The translations under genes were made by a program, and so were the position numbers. From contig NZ_AUEZ01000016.1 of assembly GCF_000426245.1 (NCBI RefSeq), positions 62,001-126,000 on the forward strand: a stretch of 64,000 nt of DNA, written 5' to 3'. This document shows positions 51,760 to 61,588 of this stretch, in pieces (the first letter of the stretch is position 1; the number at the start of each line of letters is the position of its first letter). This DNA comes from Bradyrhizobium sp. Ai1a-2. Lineage in GTDB: Bacteria; Pseudomonadota; Alphaproteobacteria; Rhizobiales; Xanthobacteraceae. The notes beneath the pieces are model-generated. The model was not told the DNA's origin. It did not search any database and was given only the letters and a program-made list of their open reading frames with translations.

Positions 51760-54700
51760 GTGGGGGCATTGAAGTACGCCGACAAAGTTGCGTCGAGTGG
51801 GCTGGGGTCTCTTTCCAACGCGCATATCGATCTTGATTCGTTTGCGTTCCGCGCTGGCCACGCGGACAGTTTTACTGTCCCCGACGCGCATCTTCTGTTC
51901 TCCGGCAACTTCCACAAATCCGGCAACGATCTCGTCATCACCGACGAGCTGCATCGCGTGGTGGTGCCGAACTACTTCCACGGCGACAAGCGGCCGACGC
52001 TGGTGTCGCCCAATGGCGCGCCGCTTGATGCAAAAGTCGTCGATGCGCTGACCGGCCACACCGCCTACGCGCAGGCCGCTGGTGCGCCGGCGGCAAAGCT
52101 GGTCGGCCACATCGCCAAGCTGACCGGCAGTGCCAGCGTGGTGCGCAACGGCGTCACCGTCGAATTGCAGAACGGCGACGCGGTCTATCAGAGCGACGTG
52201 GTGCAGACCGGCAGCGGCTCCACGCTCGGGCTCGTCTTGAACGACGGCACCACGTTCAACCTCAGTGCCAATGCGCGGCTGATGCTGAACGACCTCACCT
52301 TTGACGCGACCAGCAATTCGAACTCGTCGCTGATCACGCTGGTGCAGGGCGCTGCGAGCTTCGTTGCCGGCCAGGTTGCCAAGACCGGTGACATGAAGGT
52401 CGCAACCCCGATCGCGACCATGGGCATTCGCGGCACCGCTGTCATCCTCGATATCTCCGCGGCTGACGGCGCGGTGACGATCTCGGTGATCGATCAGCAG
52501 GACAACCAGGTCCATGCGGTCCAGGTTTACAACACGCGCGGCGATCTGATCGGCACGGTGACCAGCAATGGCAGCGTCCTGACGCTGACGCCGACCACGA
52601 CGTTCGACCTGATCTCGCGGCAGAGCGACAAGACGCCGGCGCAGATCGCGCAGGAATTCGCGACCTTCCAGGCGGTGCTCAACACCTACGACATCCAGAA
52701 GGCGATCGACCCGAACCTGCCGCAGCACACCGAGAACAACGCCAACCCGCAGACGAAATTCGCCAACATCGGCAGCTCGACCTCGCCCAATTCGCCGGGA
52801 ACCGAATTCCGCTCGGCGCTCAACACGCACGTCACCAACATTGGTAACACCGGCAACAGCCAGACCTTTTCCGTCCTGATGGGAACGGACAACGGACTCG
52901 GCTTCGGCGGTACGTCAAATCAGGCATTGCTGGATCAGGGCTTCCCGGCGCAGCAGAACAACCAGTCCACCCAGCCCACCGGGCCGCAGCCGTCGATCCC
53001 GTTCGTCGTCAATCCGCCAACGGTTACCCGGATATCCACCACCAGCACAGGCGATCATTTCGGGCCGGTGATGAGCGCCGACGGACAATTCGTCACTTAT
53101 GACCCCGACGGCGTCATCTATCTGTTCGACCGTGCGACCGGTGTCACCATCGTGATCTCGCCCCCCGGGGGCGTCTATGGTTCGCCGACCATCAGCTCGG
53201 ATGGTCACTCCATCGTCTATCAAAGCTCCAGCGGCGTCATCTTCCTCTACAACAACGATCCATCTTCGGCGCAGTACCATACGACGATACAGATCGGCGT
53301 GGGCACGTCGCCTGCGGTCAGCGGCGACGGCAACAGGATCGCGGTCGAGAACGGCGGCAATATCGTCGTCTACGATCGGCAGGGACACGTCCTCACCACG
53401 ATCACGCCCGCCGATGCCGGCGCCGGCGGATCATTGCTGAAGCCGGCGATCAGCGCCGATGGCCATGTTGTTGCGTTCTGGGGAGCCGACCCCGGAGGCA
53501 GCTCGGGCCATCTCTACGTCTATGATCGTTCGACCGGGGTTATCAGTGCGATCGCGGACACCTCGCAGGTGGCCGGCGCGAGCGCTGCCTCGCTCAGCGC
53601 CGACGGCCGCTACGTCGTCTATCAAAGCGCCGATGCGAACGGGCACTCGGAAATCTATCTCTACGACCTGCAGACCCACCAGATCGTCTTCCACACCTCG
53701 AACCCGAGCGGCGGCAGCTACAACCCCGTCATCAGCCCCGACGGCCATTTCATCATCTTCGCGAGCGACGCCGCGCTGACGTCGAACGACCACAACTCGG
53801 TTGCCGATACCTATGTGGTCAATCTCACCGATCCTGCTCATCCGAAGATCACGCTGGTCTCGACCGCGGCCGATGGGGCGTCGGGTAACGCTGCCTCGAA
53901 CCTCGGCGCAACCATCAGCGCGGGTGGCCTGTTCATCGCCTTCGGCAGCAACGCATCGAATCTTTCCACCGCGGACGGGCCTGGCGGCGACATTTTCGTG
54001 GTCGATCCGAGTTCCGGCCGCAACGCGATCGTCGAGCAGACTGCCAATTCGGGGGCGGTCCTCACGACCAACGGAAAAGTCGGCATCACCGGGGGAATCA
54101 ACGGCGTCTCGCTCACCGTCACCGACGCAGCAGGCAATCCGACCGGTCTCCTGCACGTAAGCTTCAGCGCCGACGGCAATTTCGTGAACTGGGCGTTCGC
54201 CGAGAACAAATCGGATTTTGCCTCGCTGGCCTATGGCGACACGGCGACCCAGCAATTCCTGATCAAGCTCACCTATAACGGCGGTACGACGACGATCCCG
54301 ATCACGATCGGCGTCCACAATGCCATTCCGCCGACCATCCCGGTGGCGGACACGCCGCCGGTCGTCCACGATGCCACGCTCGCGGTGTCCGAGGGCGGGG
54401 TGGTGGTGCTGACGCCGGCGAATATCAACGTTACAGACCTCGACGATTCCTCCTTCACCTTCACGGTCACCAATGTCACGCATGGCAAATTCCAGGTGTT
54501 GGGCGGTGAAGGTTGGGTTGCTGCCGCCAGTTTCACATCGGCCGATCTCGCCGCCGGCCACGTCCGCTTCGTTCACGACGGCGGCGAGGCCGCGCCGACC
54601 TTCTCGATCCAGGCCAGCGACGGAGAGATGCTCTCCAATGTGAAGGCGGGCAGCATTGCTTTCACCAATGTCAACGATGCGCCGACGTTGGCGGACGGAA

Positions 54701-57297
54701 CGGTGACGGATGGCGTGATCGACGTGGCCGTCTCAAATAGCCATGTCAGCCCGGAGGTTGCCGCAAAGCTTCTGGGGACGGGCCTGATCAAGGACCTTCC
54801 TGGCGCGGAGGGTTATGGGGCGCTGGCGCTCGACCACGGCGATGACAATTCCTCCGGACCCATCGACATCAAGTCGGTGTTCGGCGCGAATGGCATCAAT
54901 TTCTTTGGCCATCAATACACCTCGCTCTATATCAACAATAACGGCAACATCACCTTCGGATCGCCGACCGGCGCCTATACGCCGAGTGTGATCGATGCCG
55001 GCTTCGGCAATCCGATCATCGCGGTGTTCTGGGCCGACGTCGATACCCGCGGCCACGGCAACGTCTATTACGATCTCGACGTGGCCGACGGCATCATGAC
55101 CATCACCTGGGATGATGTCGGCTATTACAATCAGCGAACCGACAAACTGAATTCGTTTCAGCTGGTCCTTATCAGCGAAGGCAACGGCAATTTCGACATC
55201 CAGTATCGCTACGGCGATATCGACTGGACGACCGGTGACGCCAGCGGCGGCTCGGACGGTCTTGGCGGCACCCCCGCGCGCGCCGGTTACTCGGCCGGCG
55301 ACGGCACGCATTACTACGAGCTGCCGCAGTCCGGAAATCAGGACGCGCTGCTCACCCTTCCGACCACCGACGGCAATACCGGCATCGATGGCGTCGATCA
55401 GTTCGAGGTGCACAACGGCGAGGTGGGCCTCTCCGCTACCGGCACAATCAATTTCGCCGATCCCGACCTCAACGATGTCCATACCGCCACCAGCACCTAT
55501 ACCGGCAATGGCACTGCGCTGGGGACGCTGACCCTGGTCAAGCAGTCCGACATCGGCGGCGTCGGCGGCCAATTCGTCTGGACCTACACCGCCGATCCGG
55601 CAGCGGTGCGGCAGGCGCTCGATGGCCTGCCGGGTCACAGCAAGGTCGAGACCTTCAACGTCGTGATCAGCGATGGCCACGGCGGCACGCTCACCCAGAC
55701 CGTATCAGTCACGCTGAACGAGACCGGCAACCACGCGCCGGTGGTCTCGGGCGCCGTCACCGGTTCAGCGACGGAAGATGGCAGCCCAAGCACGCTCAAC
55801 GCGCTCGCCAACGCGTCCGACTCCGACCAGGATACGCTGGCGGTCGTCGACGTTCCGACGCAGTTGCCGGCCGGCGTGTACTACAATGTCGACACGCATT
55901 CCTTCACGCTCGATCCGAGCGTTGCCGCCTACCAGCATCTGGCCGAAGGCGAACACACGACGGTGACGGTCAACTATGGCGTCTCCGACGGCCACGTCAC
56001 CATGCCGGCCTCGGTATCATGGACGATCACCGGTATCGACGATGCTCCGGTCGCGACGCCGGTGACATTGGCGAACGGCACCGAAGACGCGTCCTACGTC
56101 ATCCACGCCACCGATATCCTGCCCAGCGTCAGCGACGTCGACGGCCCGTCGCTGTCGATCACCGGCCTCAGCATTGCCAGCGGCAGCGGCAGCCTCGTCA
56201 CCAATCAGGACGGCACATGGACCTACACGCCTGAGGAGGGCTATGCCGGTCCGGTCAGCTTCGCCTACACCGCTTCCGATGGGACGCTGAGCGCGAGCTC
56301 GACCGCAAACTTGACCCTCGGTGAGAAGGAATTCACGCCGGTTACCGTCACCGTGCACTCGCTCGCCGGTTATGACTTCAGCACGTTCTATGATGACTTC
56401 GCGGCGAGCCAGCCCGTCGCTGGTGACGGCACCAGCGCTTTCGTTTTCAACGACGCCAAAGACATCATTTTCAAGATGGTCATCAGCGGCTTCAGCCCTG
56501 ATCAGCAGACGGGCTCCATCTCCTATGTCATCGACGAGATCGATATTTTCGGCACGACAGATCCTGCCCAGGCCACACAGGCGCATCTTCTGGTCAGTAC
56601 CCATGGCTGGAACATCAATGTCCATGCCGTCGTCGGTGCCCCCGGTCCAGGTGCTCCGTCCGATCCGGGCCAGTCTGCCGGAACAGGCACGCTCAGCGAC
56701 ATCGCCGTTGCCTTCAACTATGTCGGCAGCGTCGGCCCAGACGTGTTCCTGGCCAGCGATCATCCCGATGTCTTCAACGGCTTCGGCGGCCCGTCAGGCC
56801 CGACCGATCCGGGCAGCGACACCGTGGACTACTCGCACGCGAGCGGTCCCGTCAGCGTCAACCTGCTCACCGGCGCTACGGCGGGCACCGCGGCGCAAGG
56901 CGATCTCTTCACCTCGATCGAGAACCTGCGCGGCACCGCTTTCGACGACACGCTGACCGGCGACGGCCACAACAACATCCTCTCCGGCGGTGCCGGCAAC
57001 GACACGCTGTTCGGTGGTGCCGGCAACGACACGTTCGTTTTCAAGCAGAATGCCATCGGCCACGACACGATCGGCGATTTCACGCCGGGCCAGGACAAGA
57101 TCGAGCTGGACTACGCAGCGTTCGATCCGACCTCTCAGGAGAGCTCCAATGCCTGGCTCCAGGATCACGTCACGGCCGCGCCGAACGGCCATGACCTGCA
57201 GATCGACCTCGACGGCAACGATCACAACACGATCCTGCTGAAGAACGTCACGCTGGGCCAATTGCATGCCAACGACTTCATCCTGCCTCCGGGGTAG
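51760..57297 (+). CDS. giant FecR / beta-propeller / NIDO / VCBS / RTX surface protein
   Basis: Protein of about 1845 residues, a secreted adhesin-like protein. In order: an N-terminal segment with QAAG at 105-108; a FecR-type domain at about 118-215 (KLTGSASVVRNGVTV, MATPIATMGIRGTAV-like); a PD40-type beta-propeller at about 430-745 (SADGQFVTYDPDG repeated as ISSDGHSIVY, LSADGRYVVYQS); a cadherin-like segment near 890-975; a nidogen-like NIDO domain at about 1010-1225 (YINNNGNITFGSP, AVFWADVDTRGHGNVYYD); two VCBS-like repeats (1227-1425), another cadherin-like segment, and at about 1680-1845 calcium-binding nonapeptides (GGAGNDTLFGGAGND) with a C-terminal type I secretion signal. Start GTG at 51760 or TTG at 51769. 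No secretion ATPase is adjacent. Confidence 0.88.
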   Translation: MGALKYADKVASSGLGSLSNAHIDLDSFAFRAGHADSFTVPDAHLLFSGNFHKSGNDLVITDELHRVVVPNYFHGDKRPTLVSPNGAPLDAKVVDALTGHTAYAQAAGAPAAKLVGHIAKLTGSASVVRNGVTVELQNGDAVYQSDVVQTGSGSTLGLVLNDGTTFNLSANARLMLNDLTFDATSNSNSSLITLVQGAASFVAGQVAKTGDMKVATPIATMGIRGTAVILDISAADGAVTISVIDQQDNQVHAVQVYNTRGDLIGTVTSNGSVLTLTPTTTFDLISRQSDKTPAQIAQEFATFQAVLNTYDIQKAIDPNLPQHTENNANPQTKFANIGSSTSPNSPGTEFRSALNTHVTNIGNTGNSQTFSVLMGTDNGLGFGGTSNQALLDQGFPAQQNNQSTQPTGPQPSIPFVVNPPTVTRISTTSTGDHFGPVMSADGQFVTYDPDGVIYLFDRATGVTIVISPPGGVYGSPTISSDGHSIVYQSSSGVIFLYNNDPSSAQYHTTIQIGVGTSPAVSGDGNRIAVENGGNIVVYDRQGHVLTTITPADAGAGGSLLKPAISADGHVVAFWGADPGGSSGHLYVYDRSTGVISAIADTSQVAGASAASLSADGRYVVYQSADANGHSEIYLYDLQTHQIVFHTSNPSGGSYNPVISPDGHFIIFASDAALTSNDHNSVADTYVVNLTDPAHPKITLVSTAADGASGNAASNLGATISAGGLFIAFGSNASNLSTADGPGGDIFVVDPSSGRNAIVEQTANSGAVLTTNGKVGITGGINGVSLTVTDAAGNPTGLLHVSFSADGNFVNWAFAENKSDFASLAYGDTATQQFLIKLTYNGGTTTIPITIGVHNAIPPTIPVADTPPVVHDATLAVSEGGVVVLTPANINVTDLDDSSFTFTVTNVTHGKFQVLGGEGWVAAASFTSADLAAGHVRFVHDGGEAAPTFSIQASDGEMLSNVKAGSIAFTNVNDAPTLADGTVTDGVIDVAVSNSHVSPEVAAKLLGTGLIKDLPGAEGYGALALDHGDDNSSGPIDIKSVFGANGINFFGHQYTSLYINNNGNITFGSPTGAYTPSVIDAGFGNPIIAVFWADVDTRGHGNVYYDLDVADGIMTITWDDVGYYNQRTDKLNSFQLVLISEGNGNFDIQYRYGDIDWTTGDASGGSDGLGGTPARAGYSAGDGTHYYELPQSGNQDALLTLPTTDGNTGIDGVDQFEVHNGEVGLSATGTINFADPDLNDVHTATSTYTGNGTALGTLTLVKQSDIGGVGGQFVWTYTADPAAVRQALDGLPGHSKVETFNVVISDGHGGTLTQTVSVTLNETGNHAPVVSGAVTGSATEDGSPSTLNALANASDSDQDTLAVVDVPTQLPAGVYYNVDTHSFTLDPSVAAYQHLAEGEHTTVTVNYGVSDGHVTMPASVSWTITGIDDAPVATPVTLANGTEDASYVIHATDILPSVSDVDGPSLSITGLSIASGSGSLVTNQDGTWTYTPEEGYAGPVSFAYTASDGTLSASSTANLTLGEKEFTPVTVTVHSLAGYDFSTFYDDFAASQPVAGDGTSAFVFNDAKDIIFKMVISGFSPDQQTGSISYVIDEIDIFGTTDPAQATQAHLLVSTHGWNINVHAVVGAPGPGAPSDPGQSAGTGTLSDIAVAFNYVGSVGPDVFLASDHPDVFNGFGGPSGPTDPGSDTVDYSHASGPVSVNLLTGATAGTAAQGDLFTSIENLRGTAFDDTLTGDGHNNILSGGAGNDTLFGGAGNDTFVFKQNAIGHDTIGDFTPGQDKIELDYAAFDPTSQESSNAWLQDHVTAAPNGHDLQIDLDGNDHNTILLKNVTLGQLHANDFILPPG

Positions 57298-57389
57298 CGT
57301 CTGACCGAGCCGGCCCGCACGCCTGGGTGCACTGCACCCTTGGAAACTCCCGGCGTGAACAATCGACGCGGGCGTGATATCGAGACGGT

Positions 57390-59618
57390 ATGAGGCGGCT
57401 GAAGGCATTGCGAAGGTGGTTCAAGCGGCGCTTCGGCTACGCGCGGCTCGCCTGCCTTGCGCTGTTGATCGGCTTTGCCGCGCTCAGGGTGCTCGATCCG
57501 CCTGCGGTCGCGGAACTTCGGGTCAGGACCTTTGACGGTTTCCAGGTCATCGAGCCCCGGGTCAAGACGATCAGGCCGGTCACCATCGTCGATATCGACG
57601 AAAAAAGCCTCTCCGAACTCGGCCAGTTTCCCTGGCCGCGCACGCGGATCGCCGATCTGGTCACCAACCTGACCCATCTCGGCGCGGTCGTGATCGCTTT
57701 CGACATCGTGTTCTCCGAGCCCGACCGGCTCAACCCGGATGCCGCCGCAGAGACCATTCGCAATCTCGATGAGGAGACCAAGGCGAAGCTGCGGGCGCTG
57801 CCGACCAACGACCAGATCCTGGCAGGTGCGATGAGCAAGTCGCGCGTGGTGCTGGGCGCGTCCGGCCTGCCGTTCGTGATCGCAGAGTTCGACAAGTCGC
57901 TGCCGCTGACGCCGCTTGCGATGAAGGGCGAGGAGCCGCAGCCTTTCATGTTCGATTTCCCCGGCCTGCTGCGCAATGTCCATGTGCTGGAGGCGGCCGC
58001 CGCCGGCCGTGGCCTGTTCACGATCAGGCCCGAGCGCGACGGCATCGTCCGCCGCGTGCCGATGATCATGTTGGCGCAAGGCGTCACCATGCCGTCGCTG
58101 AGTTTCGAGGTGCTGCGGGTGGCGACCGGCTCCGGCACCGTGCTGATCGACACCGACGAGGCCGGCATCAAGAGCCTGGCGCTCCGCGGCTTGCGGATCC
58201 CGACCGACCACAACGGCCAGCTCTGGGTGCATTTCGCCCAGGCCGACCCCTCGATCTATGTCTCGGCGGTCGACGTGCTGCACGGGCGGGTGCCGCCGGA
58301 GAAGGTCCAGGGCAAGCTGGTCCTGATCGGCACCTCGTCGGTCGGGCTCAACGACATCAAGACCACGCCGGTCACGCCGGCGATGCCCGGCGTCGAGGTC
58401 CATGCCCAGGTGCTCGAGAGCGCGCTGAGCGGGGCCAGCGTATCGCAGCCCAACTACGGGATCGCATTCGAGTTCGGGACCGCACTGATATTCGGCCTGC
58501 TCGTGATCGCGTTCGCTCCGCTGTTCGGGCCGATCACGCTGGTCGGCCTCGGCGCGATGTTCGCGACCGCGCTGATCGGCACCTCCTGGTACTTCTACAC
58601 GCAGCACCGCCTGCTGATCGATTTCACCTATCCTTTGATGTCGACCACGGCGATCTATCTCGCGCTGATCTTCTCGAGCTTCGTCCGCGAGCAGCAGCAG
58701 CGGAAGCAAATTCGCGGCGCCTTTGCGCAGTACATGTCGCCCGCGCTGGTCGAGCAACTCGCGCAGTCACCGGAAAAGCTCGTGCTCGGCGGCGAGGAGC
58801 GCGAGATGACCATCATGTTCTCGGACGTCCGCGGCTTCACCACGATCTCGGAATCCTACAAGCGCGACCCGCAGGGACTGACCGCCCTGATGAACCGCTT
58901 CCTGACGCCGCTCACCAACGCGATCCTCGCCCGCAAGGGAACGATCGACAAATATATGGGCGATGCGATCATGGCGTTCTGGAACGCGCCGCTCGACGAC
59001 AAGGAGCACGAAATCAACGCCTGCTCGGCGGCGATTGACATGCTCGAGCGCATCGACGAGCTCAACAAGCTGCGCAAGGACGAGGCGGATGCGGGCGGCC
59101 ACGTCTACATCCCGCTCAATGTCGGCATCGGCCTCAACACCGGCGTTTGCGTGGTCGGCAACATGGGCTCCGACCTGCGTTTCGACTATTCGGTGCTCGG
59201 CGACAGCGTCAATCTCGCTTCGCGCCTCGAGGGGCAGTCCAAGGAATACGGTTTCCCGATCATCGTTGGATCGAAGACCGCGCTTGCCGCGAAGGAGAAG
59301 TTCGCGATCCTCGAGCTCGACTTCATCATGGTCAAGGGCAAGAAGGAGCCGGAGGTGATCTACGCGATCGCCGGCCGCGAGGACGCCGCGCAGTCCGGCC
59401 GCTTCCAGCGCCTGCGCAATCTCACGATCGAGATGCTGGCCTGCTACCGCGGCCGCGATTGGGAAGGTGCGCTAGCCACCATCGAGCGCGGCCGCAAGAC
59501 CGACGAGGGCCTCGTGCTGGAACGGCTGTACAATCTCTATGAGGCGCGCATCCGGCATTTTCTCGAGAACCCGCCGCCTGAGGACTGGAACGGCGCGTTT
59601 GCGCTGCTGACGAAGTGA
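57390..59618 (+). CDS. CHASE2-domain class III adenylate/guanylate cyclase
   Basis: Membrane cyclase of 742 residues. Helix 1 (about 20-35) precedes an extracytoplasmic CHASE2 sensor (about 40-340, TIVDIDEKSLSELGQFPWPRT), followed by three more helices and a cyclase domain from about 475: MFSDVRGFTTIS (metal Asp), DKYMGDAIMAFWNAP (second metal Asp) and GDSVNLASRLE. The C-terminus (from about 640) has a TPR-like helix pair (LACYRGRDWEGALATIERG). Such cyclases often sit downstream of FecR-domain proteins in rhizobia, suggesting that the surface protein or its release is the sensed input. It begins 92 bases after the RTX gene. Confidence 0.92.
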   Translation: MRRLKALRRWFKRRFGYARLACLALLIGFAALRVLDPPAVAELRVRTFDGFQVIEPRVKTIRPVTIVDIDEKSLSELGQFPWPRTRIADLVTNLTHLGAVVIAFDIVFSEPDRLNPDAAAETIRNLDEETKAKLRALPTNDQILAGAMSKSRVVLGASGLPFVIAEFDKSLPLTPLAMKGEEPQPFMFDFPGLLRNVHVLEAAAAGRGLFTIRPERDGIVRRVPMIMLAQGVTMPSLSFEVLRVATGSGTVLIDTDEAGIKSLALRGLRIPTDHNGQLWVHFAQADPSIYVSAVDVLHGRVPPEKVQGKLVLIGTSSVGLNDIKTTPVTPAMPGVEVHAQVLESALSGASVSQPNYGIAFEFGTALIFGLLVIAFAPLFGPITLVGLGAMFATALIGTSWYFYTQHRLLIDFTYPLMSTTAIYLALIFSSFVREQQQRKQIRGAFAQYMSPALVEQLAQSPEKLVLGGEEREMTIMFSDVRGFTTISESYKRDPQGLTALMNRFLTPLTNAILARKGTIDKYMGDAIMAFWNAPLDDKEHEINACSAAIDMLERIDELNKLRKDEADAGGHVYIPLNVGIGLNTGVCVVGNMGSDLRFDYSVLGDSVNLASRLEGQSKEYGFPIIVGSKTALAAKEKFAILELDFIMVKGKKEPEVIYAIAGREDAAQSGRFQRLRNLTIEMLACYRGRDWEGALATIERGRKTDEGLVLERLYNLYEARIRHFLENPPPEDWNGAFALLTK

Positions 59619-59631
59619 GTTCAGCGAATTT

Positions 59632-59720
59632 GTAGGGTAGGCAAAGCGCAGCGTGCCCAGCATCCAGAGCGGAGTGTTGGATGGCGGGCACGGCGCGAAG
59701 AGCGCCTTTGCCCACCCTGC
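59632..59720. repeat. GTAGGGTAGGCAAAGCG palindromic repeat
   Basis: Arms GTAGGGTAGGCAAAGCGCAGCG and a near complement GCGAAGAGCGCCTTTGCCCACCC, with a GTGCCC/GGGCAC sub-arm. Same architecture as the copies at 19074, 30146 and 36730. Confidence 0.7.
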
Positions 59721-59735
59721 GAAGCTTGGTTAGCC

Positions 59736-59818
59736 CGTCATTGCGAGGAGCGTAGCGACGAAGCAATCCACGCCTCCACAAGTGGAAAATGGATTGCTTC
59801 GCTTCGTTCGCAATGACG
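59736..59818. repeat. CGTCATTGCGAGGAGCG palindromic repeat
   Basis: Arms CGTCATTGCGAGGAGCGTAGCG and the complement ending TCGCAATGACG, central CTCCACAAGTGG hairpin. Third copy of the family also at 40901 and 50346; two different repeat families lie side by side between the convergent cyclase and binding-protein genes. Confidence 0.75.
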
Positions 59819-59834
59819 CGGAGAGACGCGTGAA

Positions 59835-61442
59835 TTACTGCAGCCCGATCTGCGTCAGGTCCTGGAACCAGTGCTGCGCCTGCACGAAGGTCTTGACCTT
59901 GGGCGAGAGCGCATGCGGGTTGGTGTCGTGCACCACCCACACCAGCACGGCGTCGTCGACGATCAGTGCATGCGCCTGCGCCAAGAGTTCGTCCTGCTTG
60001 GTGGTGTCGAAGGTCTGCTTGGCCTCGTCGATCAGCGCATCGACCTTCGGGTTCTTGTAGCCGCCCCAGTTGACGCCGACAGGCGCGATTTGGCCGGAGT
60101 GGAAGAAGCGCACGATCGCGTAAAGCGGGTCCGAGGTCACATAGGCGATGTTGTTGGCGGTGATGCCGGCGTTCATCTCGTCGGCTGCGCCCTTGCGCCA
60201 ATGTGTATAGAGAGTCTCGAGCTCGACCACCTTGAACTCGACGTCGATGCCGATCTCCTTGAAGCTCTGCTGCAGGAATTCGTTCATCGGCAGCGACAGC
60301 ATCTGTCCGGTGCCGCCCTGGGCGATGATGAAGGTCGTCTTCAGCGGCTTCTCCTTGGAGTAGCCGGCTTCCTGCACCAGCTTCTTGGCCGCGGCGAGAT
60401 CATATTTGATGTCGAAGGTCGGCTTGCCGAACCACGGGCTCGACGGGTCCACCTGGCCCTTGGCAGGTTTCGCCAGTCCATTCATCAGCCCGACCACGGC
60501 ATCGCGATCGATCGCGAGGTTCAGCGCCTTGCGCAGGCGGATGTCGGTCCAGGGCGAGCCGGGCAGCACGCTCAGATGATAGTTCCAGACATGCGGGGTG
60601 ACGTTGTCGACGATCTTCATGCCGGCGGCCTTGAGCTGCGGCACGGCATCCGGCGCCGGCGTCTCGATCAGGTGGACCTGCCCTGCGAGCAGCGCGTTGG
60701 TGCGCGTCAATGCCTCCGGCATCGGGATCAGCACCATCTTGTCGACCTTGGGGATCCGCTTCTTGTTCCAGTAGTCCTCGTTCTTGGTGAGCTCGGCGAG
60801 TTCACGCGGCACGAGCTTGGTCAATTTGAACGGCCCGGTGCCGGAGGGCTGGCTCGCGAACTTGTCCCAGTCCTTGCCGAGCTTTTCATATTGCGCCGGG
60901 CTCGAGACCAGGAACCAGAGCATCTGGTACGGGAAGAAGGAGTCGACCGTCTTGGTCGTGATCTCCACGGTGAAATCGTCGATCTTGGCGTAGCTCGCGA
61001 CCGAGGGCAGGCGGGTCTTCACCTGCGCGCTCTGCCGCTTGTCGAATTGCGGTGCCTTGTCGTTCAGCACCTTGTCGAGATTCCAGATCACGGCGTCGGC
61101 GTTGAAGTCGCTGCCGTCATGGAACTTGACGCCCTTGCGCAGCGTGAAGCGCCACTTGGTCTTGTCCTTGTCGTCGACCTTCCATTCCGTGGCGAGGCCC
61201 GGCACCAGTTTGCCCGGCCGGTCGGCGACATCCATCTCCCAGGCGACCAGCGGATCGTAGATCGTATACGCGGTGAATTGATAAGCGCCGGCGCCGCGGT
61301 CGGGCTGACCGGTCGTGAGCGGGATATCCGCCATCGAGATTCCGTAGCGCACCACGGTTTCGGCTTGCGCCGGCCTGCTGCTCCAGCCTGCACCGATGGC
61401 AAACGCCAAAGCAGCTACGAGAATCGAATATCGGGTGCGCAT
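59835..61442 (-). CDS. periplasmic peptide-type (family 5) substrate-binding protein A
   Basis: Extracytoplasmic solute-binding protein of 535 residues from the ATG at 61442 (open frame upstream but no start signals). Signal peptide about 1-28 (SILVAALAFAIGAGW, cleavage near AQA). Family 5 features are PGLATEWKVDDKDKTKWRF, LRKGVKFHDGSDFNADAV and GTGPFKLTKL. It is clearly a paralogue of protein B (ITTGQPDRG versus TLGQPDQG; HVWNYHLSVLPGSPWTDIR versus HVWPWQFSRVEGSPWNDIR). It is divergent from B and has its own sigma-54-like promoter. Confidence 0.93.
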   Translation of the reverse strand: MRTRYSILVAALAFAIGAGWSSRPAQAETVVRYGISMADIPLTTGQPDRGAGAYQFTAYTIYDPLVAWEMDVADRPGKLVPGLATEWKVDDKDKTKWRFTLRKGVKFHDGSDFNADAVIWNLDKVLNDKAPQFDKRQSAQVKTRLPSVASYAKIDDFTVEITTKTVDSFFPYQMLWFLVSSPAQYEKLGKDWDKFASQPSGTGPFKLTKLVPRELAELTKNEDYWNKKRIPKVDKMVLIPMPEALTRTNALLAGQVHLIETPAPDAVPQLKAAGMKIVDNVTPHVWNYHLSVLPGSPWTDIRLRKALNLAIDRDAVVGLMNGLAKPAKGQVDPSSPWFGKPTFDIKYDLAAAKKLVQEAGYSKEKPLKTTFIIAQGGTGQMLSLPMNEFLQQSFKEIGIDVEFKVVELETLYTHWRKGAADEMNAGITANNIAYVTSDPLYAIVRFFHSGQIAPVGVNWGGYKNPKVDALIDEAKQTFDTTKQDELLAQAHALIVDDAVLVWVVHDTNPHALSPKVKTFVQAQHWFQDLTQIGLQ

Positions 61443-61488
61443 GTTACCAAAGCTCCGTTGACGTATTCCGAATACCGGATGCCAACCA

Positions 61489-61505
61489 AGCAAGCTTGAT
61501 GCCAG
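61489..61505 (-). promoter_or_regulatory. sigma-54 (RpoN) promoter of binding protein A
   Basis: On the minus strand CTGGCATCAAGCTTGCT fits YTGGCACGRNNNTTGCW at 14 of 16 positions with correct spacing. Predicted start near 61478, 36 bases before the ATG at 61442. Confidence 0.6.
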
Positions 61506-61588
61506 AATAGGCACATCTTTCCGTCCCATGGCACGGACTGAGAAGAATCGACGCATCCCAGGGTGATTTTCCGCAGAACTATTCCCCT

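Noticed and set aside
57222..58757. 511-codon minus-strand frame
   Set aside because: Shadow of the RTX 3' end and the cyclase gene.
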